Position numbers and translations under genes: made by a program
Assembly (NCBI GenBank): GCA_032871835.1
Contig: CM065296.1
Location: 116,446,146 to 116,510,145, forward strand
Source: Dipteronia dyeriana
Lineage: Eukaryota; Streptophyta; Magnoliopsida; Sapindales; Sapindaceae
Length of the DNA stretch: 64,000 nucleotides
Reading direction: 5' to 3'
Shown: positions 35,266 through 46,664 of the stretch, piece by piece
How the letters are laid out: every line of letters begins with the position of its first letter
Position numbering within the stretch: the first letter of the stretch is position 1
The notes under the pieces: generated by a model
Seen by the model: the letters and a program-made list of their open reading frames with translations, nothing else
Databases searched by the model: none
What the model was told of the DNA's origin: nothing

Positions 35266-35542
35266 TGACGTCATAGAATTACATTATAAGCCTTTTTATT
35301 ACTTCGATACAAATACAAGTCTCGTTGGCGTCGGAATCGGACGGCTTTCTACCACCCACTTACCGGACACTACAACACCAACCAATTGACTTTTCACCTA
35401 ATTTTAACCAATCACATCTCCCGACAAAACCAACTAACCAATCAGATATTACACGTCAGTAAACACGTATGCACGTGATTATTCCCTCAACGATACTATC
35501 TACAACCTACCATTTAGATTCGGATTTTCCCTGTTCCATTGG
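35266..35542 (+). promoter_or_regulatory. LPAT promoter region with CCAAT boxes and bZIP/bHLH sites
   Basis: Within 280 bases upstream of the probable first exon there is a palindromic TGACGTCA (35266-35273) and three CCAAT boxes (35382, 35408, 35438). There is also one reversed ATTGG (35538) and a G-box CACGTG (35472-35477). The third CCAAT is followed after 9 bases by CACG, one base short of the plant ER-stress element spacing CCAAT-N10-CACG. No TATA box is evident. Motifs are seen; function is inferred. Confidence 0.5.
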
Positions 35543-35690
35543 TCGTATTCGAAAATTTCGAATTCGACGACTTTTATCAGCTTCAAAGAGTCACAGAGAC
35601 ACACACAAGACCCTCCTTAATAAAATCTATCAGCAACAAAAAAAATCTGTCTCTTATCTTCTCTCAGTTCGTGTCTTTTCCAGATACGAG

Positions 35691-36929
35691 GTACAATTAC
35701 AATTTTGCATTTATTTATTTTTTTATTATTATTTTTTAATGATTTCTGTAAATTTTTCTGAGATTGGATCTTCGTATTCGTGAGTTTCTTCGATTTTGAT
35801 TTCTCTGGAGACAAGTGAATTAGCTTTGTATGTTACGATTTGGTTTTAGTATGCTCTGAGTAGAATCGTTGACGTTTTTTTAAAAATATTTTTTCTGTTA
35901 ACGTTAATTGTATTTGCATATTCACTGTGTGGTTTTCGTTATACAGAGCTTCAAATTATGTTTTTCAGCTCCGGTTTTTCTAATGTGGAGACGAGAATTT
36001 TTTGAAGTTACAGAGTTAATTAGTAAATACCCATTGAATGTGAAACATAGTGTGCTTGATGGCATTTGTTAGTGACAATGATTTTATATGGAGATCGGCA
36101 TGTGTTATATGTTCCGATGAGGAAGTTTAGTTACACTTCCAGAGTTCCAGGGTCCATTTGGATTCGTTTTTTTCGGAGTTAAATTGCCTCTTTCAGGTTA
36201 GCCTTTATCATGTTTTGTTCATGCCTTCTTCGCCAACCATTAGCGATTCTTGGAGATAATCGTGTTGGGAACAGGCTATTGTTGAATTCTGAACAAGTTA
36301 AGTTAGATTTTGTGGGTAAGTTGAATCTGTCAATAGATTTTCTTTCCTTTTGTTAGTGACTTTAGGTCATTTAAGTTGGAAATTCCAAAATTGGAGTAGT
36401 TTAAAATTTCCTCATATAGTTAATCTATATGAAAGAGTGCAGATCTCTTGAATTCTTAGGCTGCCATACTATGGATCTTTTACCATCGAGCAACGAAGAA
36501 TTTTATCTTCTGAAGATTGTTGCCCCCACCCTTATTTTGGGAATTCATACATAAAGACCAATTGTGTTTTGGATCTTTCAGGTTATTTAAAGAGAATGCG
36601 CCTGCAATTTTAGGTGAGTGTTCAGCCTCAAGGAAAATTTAGATTGCAGTTGTAGCCTTAGACACACTATTTCACCAGCCTTAAATTGTGTTGGAATCAG
36701 TATTTTGGAGGTTTTCTTTGAAGATGCACACCACTGATTGGCTCTGGTAATCATCTTGTTCACTGATGGGGATGATAATTACAGTTTTTCTTTTGAACAG
36801 AATTTTTTGTGCTTTTGCATTTTTACCTTTTGGATTGACAGGGATATTTGTTTTACTTTCCTGTATCTGTTTGTCTTTTCTAAAATTTGTAGTAGAACAG
36901 TTCAAGTAACTTGAGACACCTTATTGCAG
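35691..36929 (+). other. Probable 5'UTR intron of the LPAT gene
   Basis: A donor (GATACGAG|GTACAA at 35691) and an acceptor (TTATTGCAG| ending at 36929) bracket this T-rich stretch. The second exon's 43 leader bases then precede the ATG at 36973. The upstream exon would be about 35550-35690. Further small leader introns are possible. Confidence 0.55.
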
Positions 36930-36972
36930 CTGCTCTTACGAGGCAGGTTCTTATAGCAGTTCTTGGAAGGAA

Positions 36973-39202
36973 ATGGAAGATTACAGTCCTCTGAAATCCG
37001 ATAAAATTTTAAAGCACCGCCCTTTGACTCCTATTCGGGTTTTTGGCGGTGTTATATGTTTATTGGTGTATATTTCTACTGCTTTTATGTTTTTAGTGTA
37101 TTTTGGACCCATTATTGCCTTTGGTTTGCGGCTTTTCAGCGTCCATTATTGTAGGAAAGCAACATCCTTCCTCTTTGGTCTTTGGCTAGCTTTGTGGCCC
37201 TTTCTCTTTGAAAAGATAAACAGAACTAAAATGGTTTTTTCTGGAGATAGTGTCCCAGCAAAGGAACGTGTGTTGCTTATTGCGAATCACAGAACTGAGG
37301 TCGATTGGATGTACTTGTGGGATCTTGCATTGCGAAAGGGGTGCCTAGGTTACATAAAATATATTCTTAAGCGCACCTTGATGAAACTACCTGTCTTTGG
37401 TTGGGGATTTCAAGTTTTGGAGTTCATTTCAGTGGAAAGGAAGTGGGAAAATGACGAACCTGTCCTGCGGCAAATGCTCTCTACTTTTAAGAATCCCCAA
37501 GATCCTCTGTGGCTTGCAATTTTCCCTGAAGGAACTGATTTCACGTAATGCCTTTATCCTTACATCTTCCTTTTCATGTGCATGTGTGTTTGCTTTATGA
37601 TTTATTTAATTAAGATGACATTCTTCATTGAACTAATGGATCTCGAGTGGCTGGAAAGTATAAAGCATCAGCATGCATATAGTAATCAAATACAGTTCTG
37701 AATTCAAGTGTTTTGCTTGTGGTGCTTCTATGCACATTTCGAAGATTACATCTTCATTTGCATTTTCTTACAGCAAAGAGAAATGTATGAAGAGTCAAAA
37801 ATTTGCAACTGAAGTTGGACTTCCTGTGCTTGATAACGTGCTTCTCCCAAAAACAAGGGGTTTTTGTGTTTGCTTAGAAACTTTGCGTAGCTCATTGGAT
37901 GCAGGTACGGTTCAATATTTCACTCTTGTATATAAAATTTCTCTCCCACCTAAAGATGGTGTAGTAAATACATTTGATGTGATATCATACACGCGTGTGT
38001 GTGCGTGTGGCTCTATCCTCGAAATCTTGCAATAAGTAGAAGAGGTTTTATCACGGTAATATATAATAAACTGTTGCAATCCTCTAATGAACTTTAGTAT
38101 CCAACTGCTCCTATGTGAATTTGTAGCCTGTTGACAGATCCAATATAATTTGCCAACTTCAACTAAGAATCTCAGAACTTATAATATGACTTTGTTGCCA
38201 AAGAAGTTGATTCTGTAGCTTTAGAGTGTTATTATTATAACTTCATCCTCTCCCGTGTCTTCTTTTTCTGGATGGGAGATAATTTTTTCTTTTTGGAAAA
38301 AAGTGATGGTTCTTTCTTAGGTATTTCCTCCAGTAGGAAAAAGTACAACTATTATCTTATTGTTGACTCATGAAATTGGCTTGTACTTTGTGGACATTGT
38401 TCCTAATTGGTTTAAATTTGATTCCCTTTGGTTTTAAGCAAATCTGTTTTCAGAAAGTAACTACAGATGATTTTAATAAAGAAAAGGCATATTAGCTTGT
38501 TAAATCTTTTGGTAATGCTTTGAGAAGTGTCAACAGTGATGGCAACTCTTTTACCAAAATGGTGACTTTGGTCTTTTCCTTTCTGACCCAATCACCCAAT
38601 GTATTTGTTTAATAGTTTTCAGTTTAATCGTTAGTTATTTTTTTATACTTGCATGATTGATCATTTCTTATATTGTTTAGATGTCACTAGAAATTTATGT
38701 TTTGACTTCTTTTCTTGTTTTTACAAATAGCTGCTTCTAACACATACGTGCTCCCTGATCTCACAAAACTGCAGTTTATGATGTGACTATTGCATACAAG
38801 AATCAGTGTCCTTCCTTCTTGGACAATGTCTTTGGTGTGGATCCTTCCGAAGTTCATATACATATACGACGTACTCCTGTTAAGGACATACCAGTATCTG
38901 ACCCCGAGGCTGCTGCTTGGTTAATTCATGCATTCCAGCTCAAGGACCAGTTACTCTCAAATTTCAAGACTGGAGGCGGTTTCCCTAACCAAGGCACCGA
39001 AGAAGAGCTATCTACTTTGAAGTGTTTGGTAAATTTTATTGTGGTAATCACTTTGACTGCCATATTTACTTATCTAACCTTTTTTTCATCCATTTGGTGT
39101 ACATTATACGTAGGTTTAGCATGTGTATTTCTTACTTTTGCTACATATTTCAATTTTCGCCCACAGCCAATTCTTGGCTCTTGCTGCAAGAAAACAAAGT
39201 AA
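36973..39202 (+). CDS. LPAT4: 1-acyl-sn-glycerol-3-phosphate acyltransferase (LPAT4/5 type)
   Basis: This family transfers an acyl chain from acyl-CoA to the sn-2 position of lysophosphatidic acid (or related lysolipids) in the ER. Three exons, 36973-37544, 37774-37904 and 38775-39202, join in phase to 376 residues, the usual length. Splice sites are standard (CAC|GTAATG, TTACAG|C; CAG|GTACGG, CTGCAG|TT). Visible features: a membrane segment (about 23-50), the NHRTEVD acyltransferase box (N105-H106 to D111), the GWGFQ segment (143-147), the FPEGT box (184-188), and two C-terminal membrane helices. Exon 3 includes the conserved YDVTIAYK and SEVHIHIRR stretches. The choice of LPAT4 over LPAT5 rests on position: At1g75020 (LPAT4) lies near the ELO, RING and thaumatin homologues in Arabidopsis. 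No inner frameshift. Confidence 0.93.
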
Positions 39203-40831
39203 ATATTGTTATTATAAAAGATATCTGAAGTTGACATGAGAAATAGATTTTTTATACTCTAATTGTTGAACGTACGTTTTAATCCCCTACCCGTCCCTTA
39301 AGTTGTCTGGGAATATTTACGATGTTGGGAATGAATACACTTTTGTCACTGAAATAGTGAAATTATTGATTTTAGTATGAAAATTCTCTATATTGTCTAT
39401 AAGAATAGCCTTGGCATAATGCCAAGGAACAAAACCTACAGGGCTTTGTACAGATATTTGGTATTTGACAGTAAGCTGATCAGACAGACTCTTTTAAGTC
39501 TGTGTAGTGGTCAATTATCATAGAATTGTAGTTGATTTTCATTTATATTTATATGTTTGTCCTAGTTAGCATTTGTAATGGAAGCGGATACATGCTTGTT
39601 ACTTGGGGTGGTTCTGATCCTGCTACCACAAGCCATTTAAGTACTGTTATAAGTATTATAGAGGCCGATTTATTTTTTCAGCTTCTAAAATGGGAATTTT
39701 TTAGCTCGTTTGAAGGATATATATAGTATTATCTCAATGAGGCCAAGATGGCCTGATACCAGAGCTTGAATTTGTGCTTGGATGCTGTTTGTGGGAATGA
39801 TATATTTAACAAATTTCATCACATACAGAAGAACCATGATAAGAAACCATCTCAAGTTCTGTAATTTCAAAAATTATTTTTAAATGTTTAACTACAAAAG
39901 TGGAGACCCAATTCTAGGAATTTCACATATTCAAAGCTTGATGAATTTGGTATATGAGCTCTCTGTTTAGTGTATTTGTCATGCGTTGGTTGGTAACCGA
40001 ACAGGCTAGATTTGGTAGCAAAGTGATGCACATTTCAGATTATGGCAAGAAGATAAGGCATTATCTGCCCTTGGCATTTTTACATTGGATGATTGCCTAC
40101 CCTTTTTCTTTCCTAACTTTCAAATTTCGTCATTCCTCTATCTTCATATACCTTTAATCTACTTATAAATTATTAAATTGATTGCTACCGATAGTTATTG
40201 GAAATCTACCGATAGCAATCGACACGATTTCGTATGGAAAATCTTGTACGTAATAACTACTATATGTGCAGATCACGTGTGATGGATGAGAGGATAAACT
40301 CGAAACTCAGTCTTGTCCAAAAAGTGAGAAAGAAAATAAGGAAAAGAAGTGGTTAAATGTTATCTATATCACCTGAAAAACAGATCAGTGAGTCACTTGT
40401 CGTCATTGAACTGTTCTGGTTTTTGATTATATGAAGCATTTGTTTGGAACAAAATGAACTTGTCAACATTCATTGCGTGTTTTCGGTTACTTTGTCTTGT
40501 TAAAATTAAAATCTTTAAACATCATCGCTGTTATATAGTCCACATACACATGATTGATTGTTAACATGAAACCATCCTAAATAAAATTTAGAAGTTGTCA
40601 AACACCAGAAAATGTGTTTCATTTGGTGCACTAATTAAGCATTGTGGCGGGACCCAGATAATATAATCTCGTCACCAACTCACCATTTTCGTGGCAACAA
40701 AGGCAAACACGATACACGGTCAGTGTTGTGAAGCCAAACACGATTTGCATGCTGGCGCCATACGCGGCGGATATTAGCTACTTCTCTATTTTCTATATCT
40801 ATACATGTCAAAACTCAATAATGGACATGGA
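39203..40831. other. 3' flank of LPAT and intergenic sequence
   Basis: The first several hundred bases are likely 3' UTR and downstream sequence. No other exon-like frames were found; short open frames here lack features. Confidence 0.4.
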
Positions 40832-41449
40832 TAGAGAAGCACGTTTGGGAAATGGGGATGGACATAGGTCCCCTGGTCCCTTGGTCCCCTCATCTCCATC
40901 CCCACTTCCTAGATCCTTCCTCCATTCCTCTATTCCTCCATTCTCCCATTTGGGGAAATTGGGGATGAGGATGAGGATGAGGATATTTAGAGGGAAGGTC
41001 CCCCATCCTTATCCCCAGTTCTCTATTTTACCTGTTTTTTTTTTGTTTTCTCATATCCCCGGTATCTCATTTTCTTATTTTCCTATTTAACTAAAAATTA
41101 TAAATTAAATTAAAAACAAACAAATCTTTCATTACAAATAAAAAATAACAATGTATTACAAATTCAACATAAAATGTTTTAAATAATTTAAATATATATT
41201 ATAATTATATTTATATACTTTGGGGGGAAATGGGGATCTCCATCCCCATCTCCATCCCCATTTCAAATTAATTGTGGGAGAAATAGGGAAATGGGGATGG
41301 GGATGGGGATGGGGAGGGGTCCCCCCATCCCCATTTTAATTTGGGATGAAAATCGTCCCCCCTCCATTTTTCCATTTCCTCCAAAAAAAATCCCCAAATG
41401 GGGATGGGTTGTAGGGATTTAGGATCCCGAGGATAAATGTGTATCCCTA
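40832..41449. mobile_element. hAT-type non-autonomous element rich in GGGGAT/ATCCCC, 8-bp target duplication
   Basis: The 8-bp duplication GACATGGA flanks it exactly (40824-40831 and 41450-41457). The ends TAGAGAAGCACGTTT and, reversed, TAGGGATACACATTT agree at 11 of 15 positions. Both subterminal regions are dense arrays of GGGGAT / ATCCCC hexamers, while the middle 150 bases are AT-rich. It shares architecture with the GGAACC elements: 8-bp duplication, TAG start, hexamer arrays. The open frame across its left half is a repeat artefact. Confidence 0.85.
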
Positions 41450-41729
41450 GACATGGATATGGTTGCCGATTTCATACCCCGACAAGCTTCTACAGTTAAC
41501 TTAAATCATCTTGTTTGTGCTTTCAAGTTTGAAATTAATAAGAAACTGCTTTATTTGATCACTGAATCTGCTTTAGTTCCTTATATATGTCTAGACTTCT
41601 AATTCCTTGTATTAGCTACAATGGAGGTTTTGATTGAAATCAGACGTAATCAAATTAAATCTTTTTCAATATCATGGTTCGAGTCATCGTCATAACATAT
41701 GGTGTATATATAAATTTAAATTTAATAAT

Positions 41730-42608
41730 TGTCGTATATGAATTCTACCTAGCATATACGTCATCGACAAGAGGGAGAAAATTGTCAGGTGAACGTCCAA
41801 ATAGGCACTTAGGAAATATCTTACGAGGCGTCATTAAAGAGAAGAAGCCCGAGTAAACTAGTCAAGCAAGACCTACTCGGGATCAATTAAACTACTTTGA
41901 ATCAATTAAACGTACCCGGGGTTAGCAGAAATATATTCTCTACTCGGGATCAGGAGACGTCACTCGGGACCGGTACACATCATATTCTACTCGGGAAGAA
42001 CATGATAACCGAGCAAAGAAGCCTAGTAAGTAGTCCACAAGTTAAGTCACGCAAGGTTCCTTAACAAAGAGGGATTCTAAAGAAGAAAGAGAATGTCAAG
42101 CATAAAAGGTTCCTCATCCGAGAACACTTCTATTTCTACAAAAAGACTACGCTCTTATAAGAAAATAAGTCCTAATCGGACTACGTTACTAGAATCACAT
42201 TCAATCTCAATACAAGCCTCCGAAACAGGAAAGAAGACAAATCCACTACGAACAAAAAACCAAGTCACAATTAAATGTAAAAATCTTTTATTAATTGTAC
42301 AGAGTGGATTAGGGTTCTATAAACATATAAACAGATTCATAATCTCGTAAAAAGAGATATAGAGAAAAAAGCATAACAACAATTACAGAGAGAGAAAAGA
42401 GATGTAGAGCTTGTAATATTTGGAAATCATAGTGGATTTTGGCTAGGTTGATCATTCAACCACCCGTGTATATTTCTCCGGTCATCGGAGTTTTACCACG
42501 TAAAAAACTCGTGTCTTGTTTACTTTCTCCTTCTCTCTCCTTGAAATCTAAAACTGAAATCCAATCCTTGTTGGCTTTTCTGATACAATCAAGAAATCAA
42601 CGTTAACA
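41730..42608 (+). mobile_element. Solo LTR of a retrotransposon
   Basis: An 879-base unit begins TGTCGTATATG and ends CGTTAACA (TG...CA) and is flanked by the 5-bp duplication ATAAT (41725-41729 and 42609-42613). Inside are repeated CTCGGGA motifs (41870-41995), a TATA-like CTATAAACATATAAA near 42318, and near the end a stretch ending in AACTCGTGTCTTGTTT and GATACAATCAAGAAATC, typical of plant LTR 3' parts. No internal coding region or second LTR is present, so recombination has left a solo LTR. The orientation is inferred from the TATA-like site and 3' motif. Confidence 0.85.
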
Positions 42609-42804
42609 ATAATCTATTGTTCGAAGTTGAAATGTCTAATAGCAAACTCTTATTCAATGAAATAGTAGGATCGAGTCATATCTTAATTTTTAGCTCCTGC
42701 TCTATTACATCAATAAAACTATGGGTTTGAAATGTATCTTAATTTCCGGGCTCCCGGTTGAGAGAGGAAGAGGTGGATTGTGATTATGGGGCGTGGCTTG
42801 GAGG

Positions 42805-42978
42805 CACGTGCAAGACAAGTGGCGAAGAAGGTGTGAGAGTGGGCGGTTGTGCTGATGTTTGCCACGTGGGAGGGTCACTTAACGCCGTTTGACGACAGCG
42901 TTCTCCCTCTCTCTCTGTCTCTGGTTTGTCTAGGTTAAACCAGTTTCGTCACGTGACTAGATGCTTCTCCTGCACGTG
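42805..42978. promoter_or_regulatory. Cluster of four CACGTG (G-box) palindromes
   Basis: Perfect CACGTG occurs at 42805-42810, 42863-42868, 42950-42955 and 42973-42978, inside a GC-richer patch (42760-43000) with a CTCTCTCT stretch at 42903-42920. G-boxes bind bZIP (ABF) and bHLH (PIF, MYC) factors. The cluster is 1.1-1.3 kb upstream of the thaumatin-like gene's ATG. It could be a distal regulatory module for it or the promoter of an unseen transcript. Confidence 0.5.
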
Positions 42979-44011
42979 CTCTCCCCTGTTTTTTTTTTTT
43001 ATCTCTGAGAAGAGAACCGTTATAAACTGCTCAAATATTAAAAATCCAAGCCCAAAATTATTTGAATCTAATTAAAATTTGTGTAGAGAAAATTATTAAA
43101 CATGATTCGGCACATGAAGATGGAGAGCTAGTGAGTTACATGTACATCATAATATATTTTACGGGAGTGATAATATAATAGAAAATAGATCTCACATTAA
43201 TTTCACTCTACTACGTACATCTAATGTTTTATACATAAATTTTAATTTTGATTATAATAGTATTAGTATTTGATTTAATATGTAGTTCTGGCTTTAATTG
43301 ATATAAAAGAACATTAATTAAGTTTTTATATTCAATAAAGACAATATATTTAATCTCTTTTATGATATTATTGATCAGTATCAATACCAAAAACTATACC
43401 ATCACCTTGATGATTTGTTTTTCATATCTTTCCAATTGACATTTTTTTGAAATAAAGATAATTATAATATAAATTTTAGAATATATAATAACATAAAAAG
43501 CATATCATAGTACCAAGAATAAAATCATCGTCTCTTGTATTTGCTTTCTTGAAAAAAAAATACATGATTCAAGAAAAAAGAAAGAGATATCTAGTTAACT
43601 TAAACAAGAAATAAAGACAATAATTATTAAAAAAAAAATTGTTGAAACATATAAAATCATCAGGTCCCGATAGCCCTTTACCCGACCGGTATAAAAATAA
43701 AATTAGGCCTTAATTATATGGGAAATGGCATGAAGATTAATTGCATGCATGCATTAAGAATGTTGCGTAAATCGATCAAGAGAGATTGTATTTGTTTAGT
43801 TTTAACTTGGCATGGCATTTGAGTTTTCAAAAATCACAATAGAGAATCAAAAACCAATCCATACCATCCAAAGATCATGGAAATATAGGAAAATAAACCA
43901 TTAATGAAAATGAAAATAAAAATTAATAGCATACAAAAAAAAAATGAATAATTAAGTGCATGATCTCCAAGAATGCCTGATCACGTAAAAATGTAGAACT
44001 GGACCCCCCAT
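42979..44011. other. Upstream region of the thaumatin-like gene
   Basis: AT-rich sequence between the G-box cluster and the TATA box; probably includes proximal promoter. No gene seen. Confidence 0.35.
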
Positions 44012-44019
44012 TATAAATA
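44012..44019 (+). promoter_or_regulatory. TATA box of the thaumatin-like gene
   Basis: TATAAATA lies 97 bases before the ATG. The sequence 25-35 bases downstream (CACGATCCCACCAACAACTAC) suits a transcription start, giving a leader of about 65 bases. Confidence 0.75.
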
Positions 44020-44108
44020 GCAAGATATATCTTCCACGATCCCACCAACAACTACTCTCTAACTTTTCAAACCAAATCTCACTCTCATATTCTTCTTCAC
44101 AATCAACA

Positions 44109-45045
44109 ATGGCAGTCATCATCAGCTCATCAAGTCTCAATCTTCTTCGACTTGTCTTCTCACTTGGTATGTATTTTCATACACTTAATTGTTTTCTATC
44201 TGTCCATTCTTTTATAATTAGTTTACTCATTTTTGGGTTTGGTTTGGTATGAGGTCTTTTGGAAAATTTCATTTTTAGTCCTTATAATTTGTTTAAATTA
44301 TTTATATTTGGAAAAAATGAAAAAAGAAGTTGCAGAAACTGATTCTTTCAATGAATTTGCAGGCATTGTAGTTTCTTCAGCGACGGTTTTCACTCTCCAA
44401 AACCATTGCACTGACACTGTATGGCCGGGGACTTTCTGTGGAAACGGCATAGCTAGTCTCGGCGACGGCGGGCTTTCGCTGGCTCCGGGTGCGTCAGTTA
44501 AGTTTCCGGTCCCGCCGACCTGGTCTGGCCGTGTTTGGGCTCGGACTGGCTGCAAATTTGACGCTTCCGGGAACGGAAAATGTGTTACCGGTGACTGCGG
44601 CGGCTTTTTGAAGTGTCCCGGCGGCGGAGAGCCACCTGTCAGCCTTGTCGAGTTCACTATCGGCAGGGACGCCAACGACAAGGACTTTTACGACGTTAGT
44701 CTCGTCGACGGATACAATGTTGGCGTGGGAGTCAAGGCGGTTGGCGGCACCGGAGATTGCCAGTACGCGGGGTGCGTGACGGATCTCAACCGGAAATGCC
44801 CGGCGGACTTGCAAGTTAAGGACTCGGGTTCGGTTGTCGCGTGCAAGAGCGCGTGCGCGGCGTTCAATACTCCCCAGTTTTGTTGCACCGGCGATCACTC
44901 GACGCCAGACACGTGTTCGCCGACACAGTACTCGCAGATGTTCAAGGACGCGTGCCCTACTGCTTATAGCTACGCGTACGATGATGCTTCGAGTACTTGT
45001 ACTTGTTCCGGGTCGGACTACTTGATCACATTTTGCCCGAGTTAG
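44109..45045 (+). CDS. Thaumatin-like protein (PR-5 family), secreted
   Basis: PR-5 proteins are secreted, disulfide-rich defence or stress proteins, some with beta-glucan binding and antifungal activity. Exon 1 is 44109-44166 and exon 2 is 44363-45045 (CTTG|GTATGT, TTTGCAG|GC), giving 246 residues. A signal peptide (1-26, ending VVSSA) precedes the mature start TVFTLQNHC. The family landmarks WARTGC, GDCGG, the acidic-cleft region (EFTI, FYDVSLVDGYNV) and a C-terminal DYLITFCP are present. The mature chain has 18 cysteines rather than the usual 16; the extra pair is C45 (GTFCGNG) and C232 (STCTC). The GC-rich exon 2 contrasts with the AT-rich surroundings, normal for this family. Arabidopsis At1g19320 and At1g75030-75050 are the positional relatives. 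Confidence 0.95.
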
Positions 45046-46664
45046 GATCCGAAATGACGTTTTCAATGTTTCTTTGTTCCATGAAATATTCGTTTGAATT
45101 AGTTTTTAATTGGGTAGGTTTCGACATCCGGGTTTATGGGGGGTTTTGTCGATTTTATTATTATTAATAATTAATTTTAATTAGCTATATAAATGTAGTT
45201 CATATTATTTGTTACTTCATCTTTTTTAATGGAATATATTAACTTTTAATTGACAATTTTGATGTGTTTTTGAGTTTCCATTTTATGGGGTGGATTTAAA
45301 AAGTAAAACTAATAAGAAAACAAAGTTTTTAACTTTTCAGACTTATTGCACTCAATATACAGAAATAGCAGAGAAGATTAAACTTTAAAGAACACGATCT
45401 TGGCGTGTGTTGATGGATTTAAAGTCTATTAGGTGGGTGAATTGCATTAAACTTGATCAAGAAATACAATCTTGAGAGAACACTCTTTAAATTTCAATGA
45501 ACGTATGCTTCCGATCATAGATAGTGAATGACTTAATAGTTGGGTTGATTTATTAAAAAGCATTTGGATGATATGATCAAATGTGTTGCATGCAAATATG
45601 CAATGCAAGCATAAATTTGGTTAGAAATAATAGCATTTGGTATCTTTCTTGTGTTTGAATTGTTACAAGAAGCTTCGTGATGGCAGTCATCAGGCAAACT
45701 AAGGTTCTCAAGTTCAAATCACCTCCCCCCCAAATTATTACAATTAACTTGTCTTAATTCTATAGCAAATAAACATAACATCGATGTTTTGATTGAAAAA
45801 GACAACTCAATTCTCACTATGGAACCAAATAAAAAATAAATAAAAATGCAATCATCAAGCCTTAATAATAGCCAAGTGAGAGCGATGAGAAGCTTCCTGC
45901 CTGCATTTTTCATTTAGATGGATGTACGAGTACTGAGAGCATTCCACAATAACACCACAATAAATAAATTTTATCTAACAAATCTCCACTCATCCACGTC
46001 AACAGATAATAATAAATTAGTAATAAAGACTACAGCTATTAAATGTACAATTGTCAAATCGACAGTGCCAGTGTGCCCATGCGGCCATGCCTCTATGCAT
46101 CGACATTAAATGGCAAAACCAAAGCTTGTATGACTCGAATCAATGGTATTATTATTGATCCAGGCACATCTATCATATACTCTATCAAGATATCATCAGT
46201 ATTAAAAGCTGTGAATCGATTCACATACCCGTTTCGTGGACTGAAGATTGAGATCGTATCTCATATGGAAAAAGCACATAAAAGCATAGTAATGAAGATA
46301 CGCCAACAGATGAAAATACGAGGCACTTTCTTGCTTTAAAACGGCCTTCGGCCAAACCGGAGCTTACTCTCAACAAAGCTTTGTTTTTTTGTTCATTTTT
46401 TTCTTCTCTCATTTTCGTTTTTTTTTTTTTTGTTGTTGTTTTCATACAATTTCAATTTCCTCTACAAAGGGCTTCCATCTTCGAAAGCCTAGTCCCACCC
46501 AATTTCTAAAATGACTATTGGGCCAACCACAGGTTAAAAAAAAAAAAAAAAAACCCTACATCTACTGACATTTGATTACATACCACCTATCCTACAACTA
46601 AAAACCTAAAATTACAAGCCAAATTTTAAAAAATAATGATAAAAATAAAAGACTAGTAAATACT
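45046..46664. other. 3' flanks of the thaumatin-like and leishmanolysin-type genes
   Basis: These two genes converge here. A weak box-B-like motif (AGTTCAAATCACC, 45712) might be a SINE relic. Part of 46350-46664 is likely the 3' UTR of the protease. No further gene is seen. Confidence 0.4.

Noticed and set aside
40728..41090. 120-codon open frame
   Set aside because: Runs through the GGGGAT/ATCCCC arrays of the hAT element; repeat artefact.
44494..45066. 190-codon open frame antisense to the thaumatin-like gene
   Set aside because: Arises from the GC-rich sense exon; arginine/alanine-rich with no recognisable domain.
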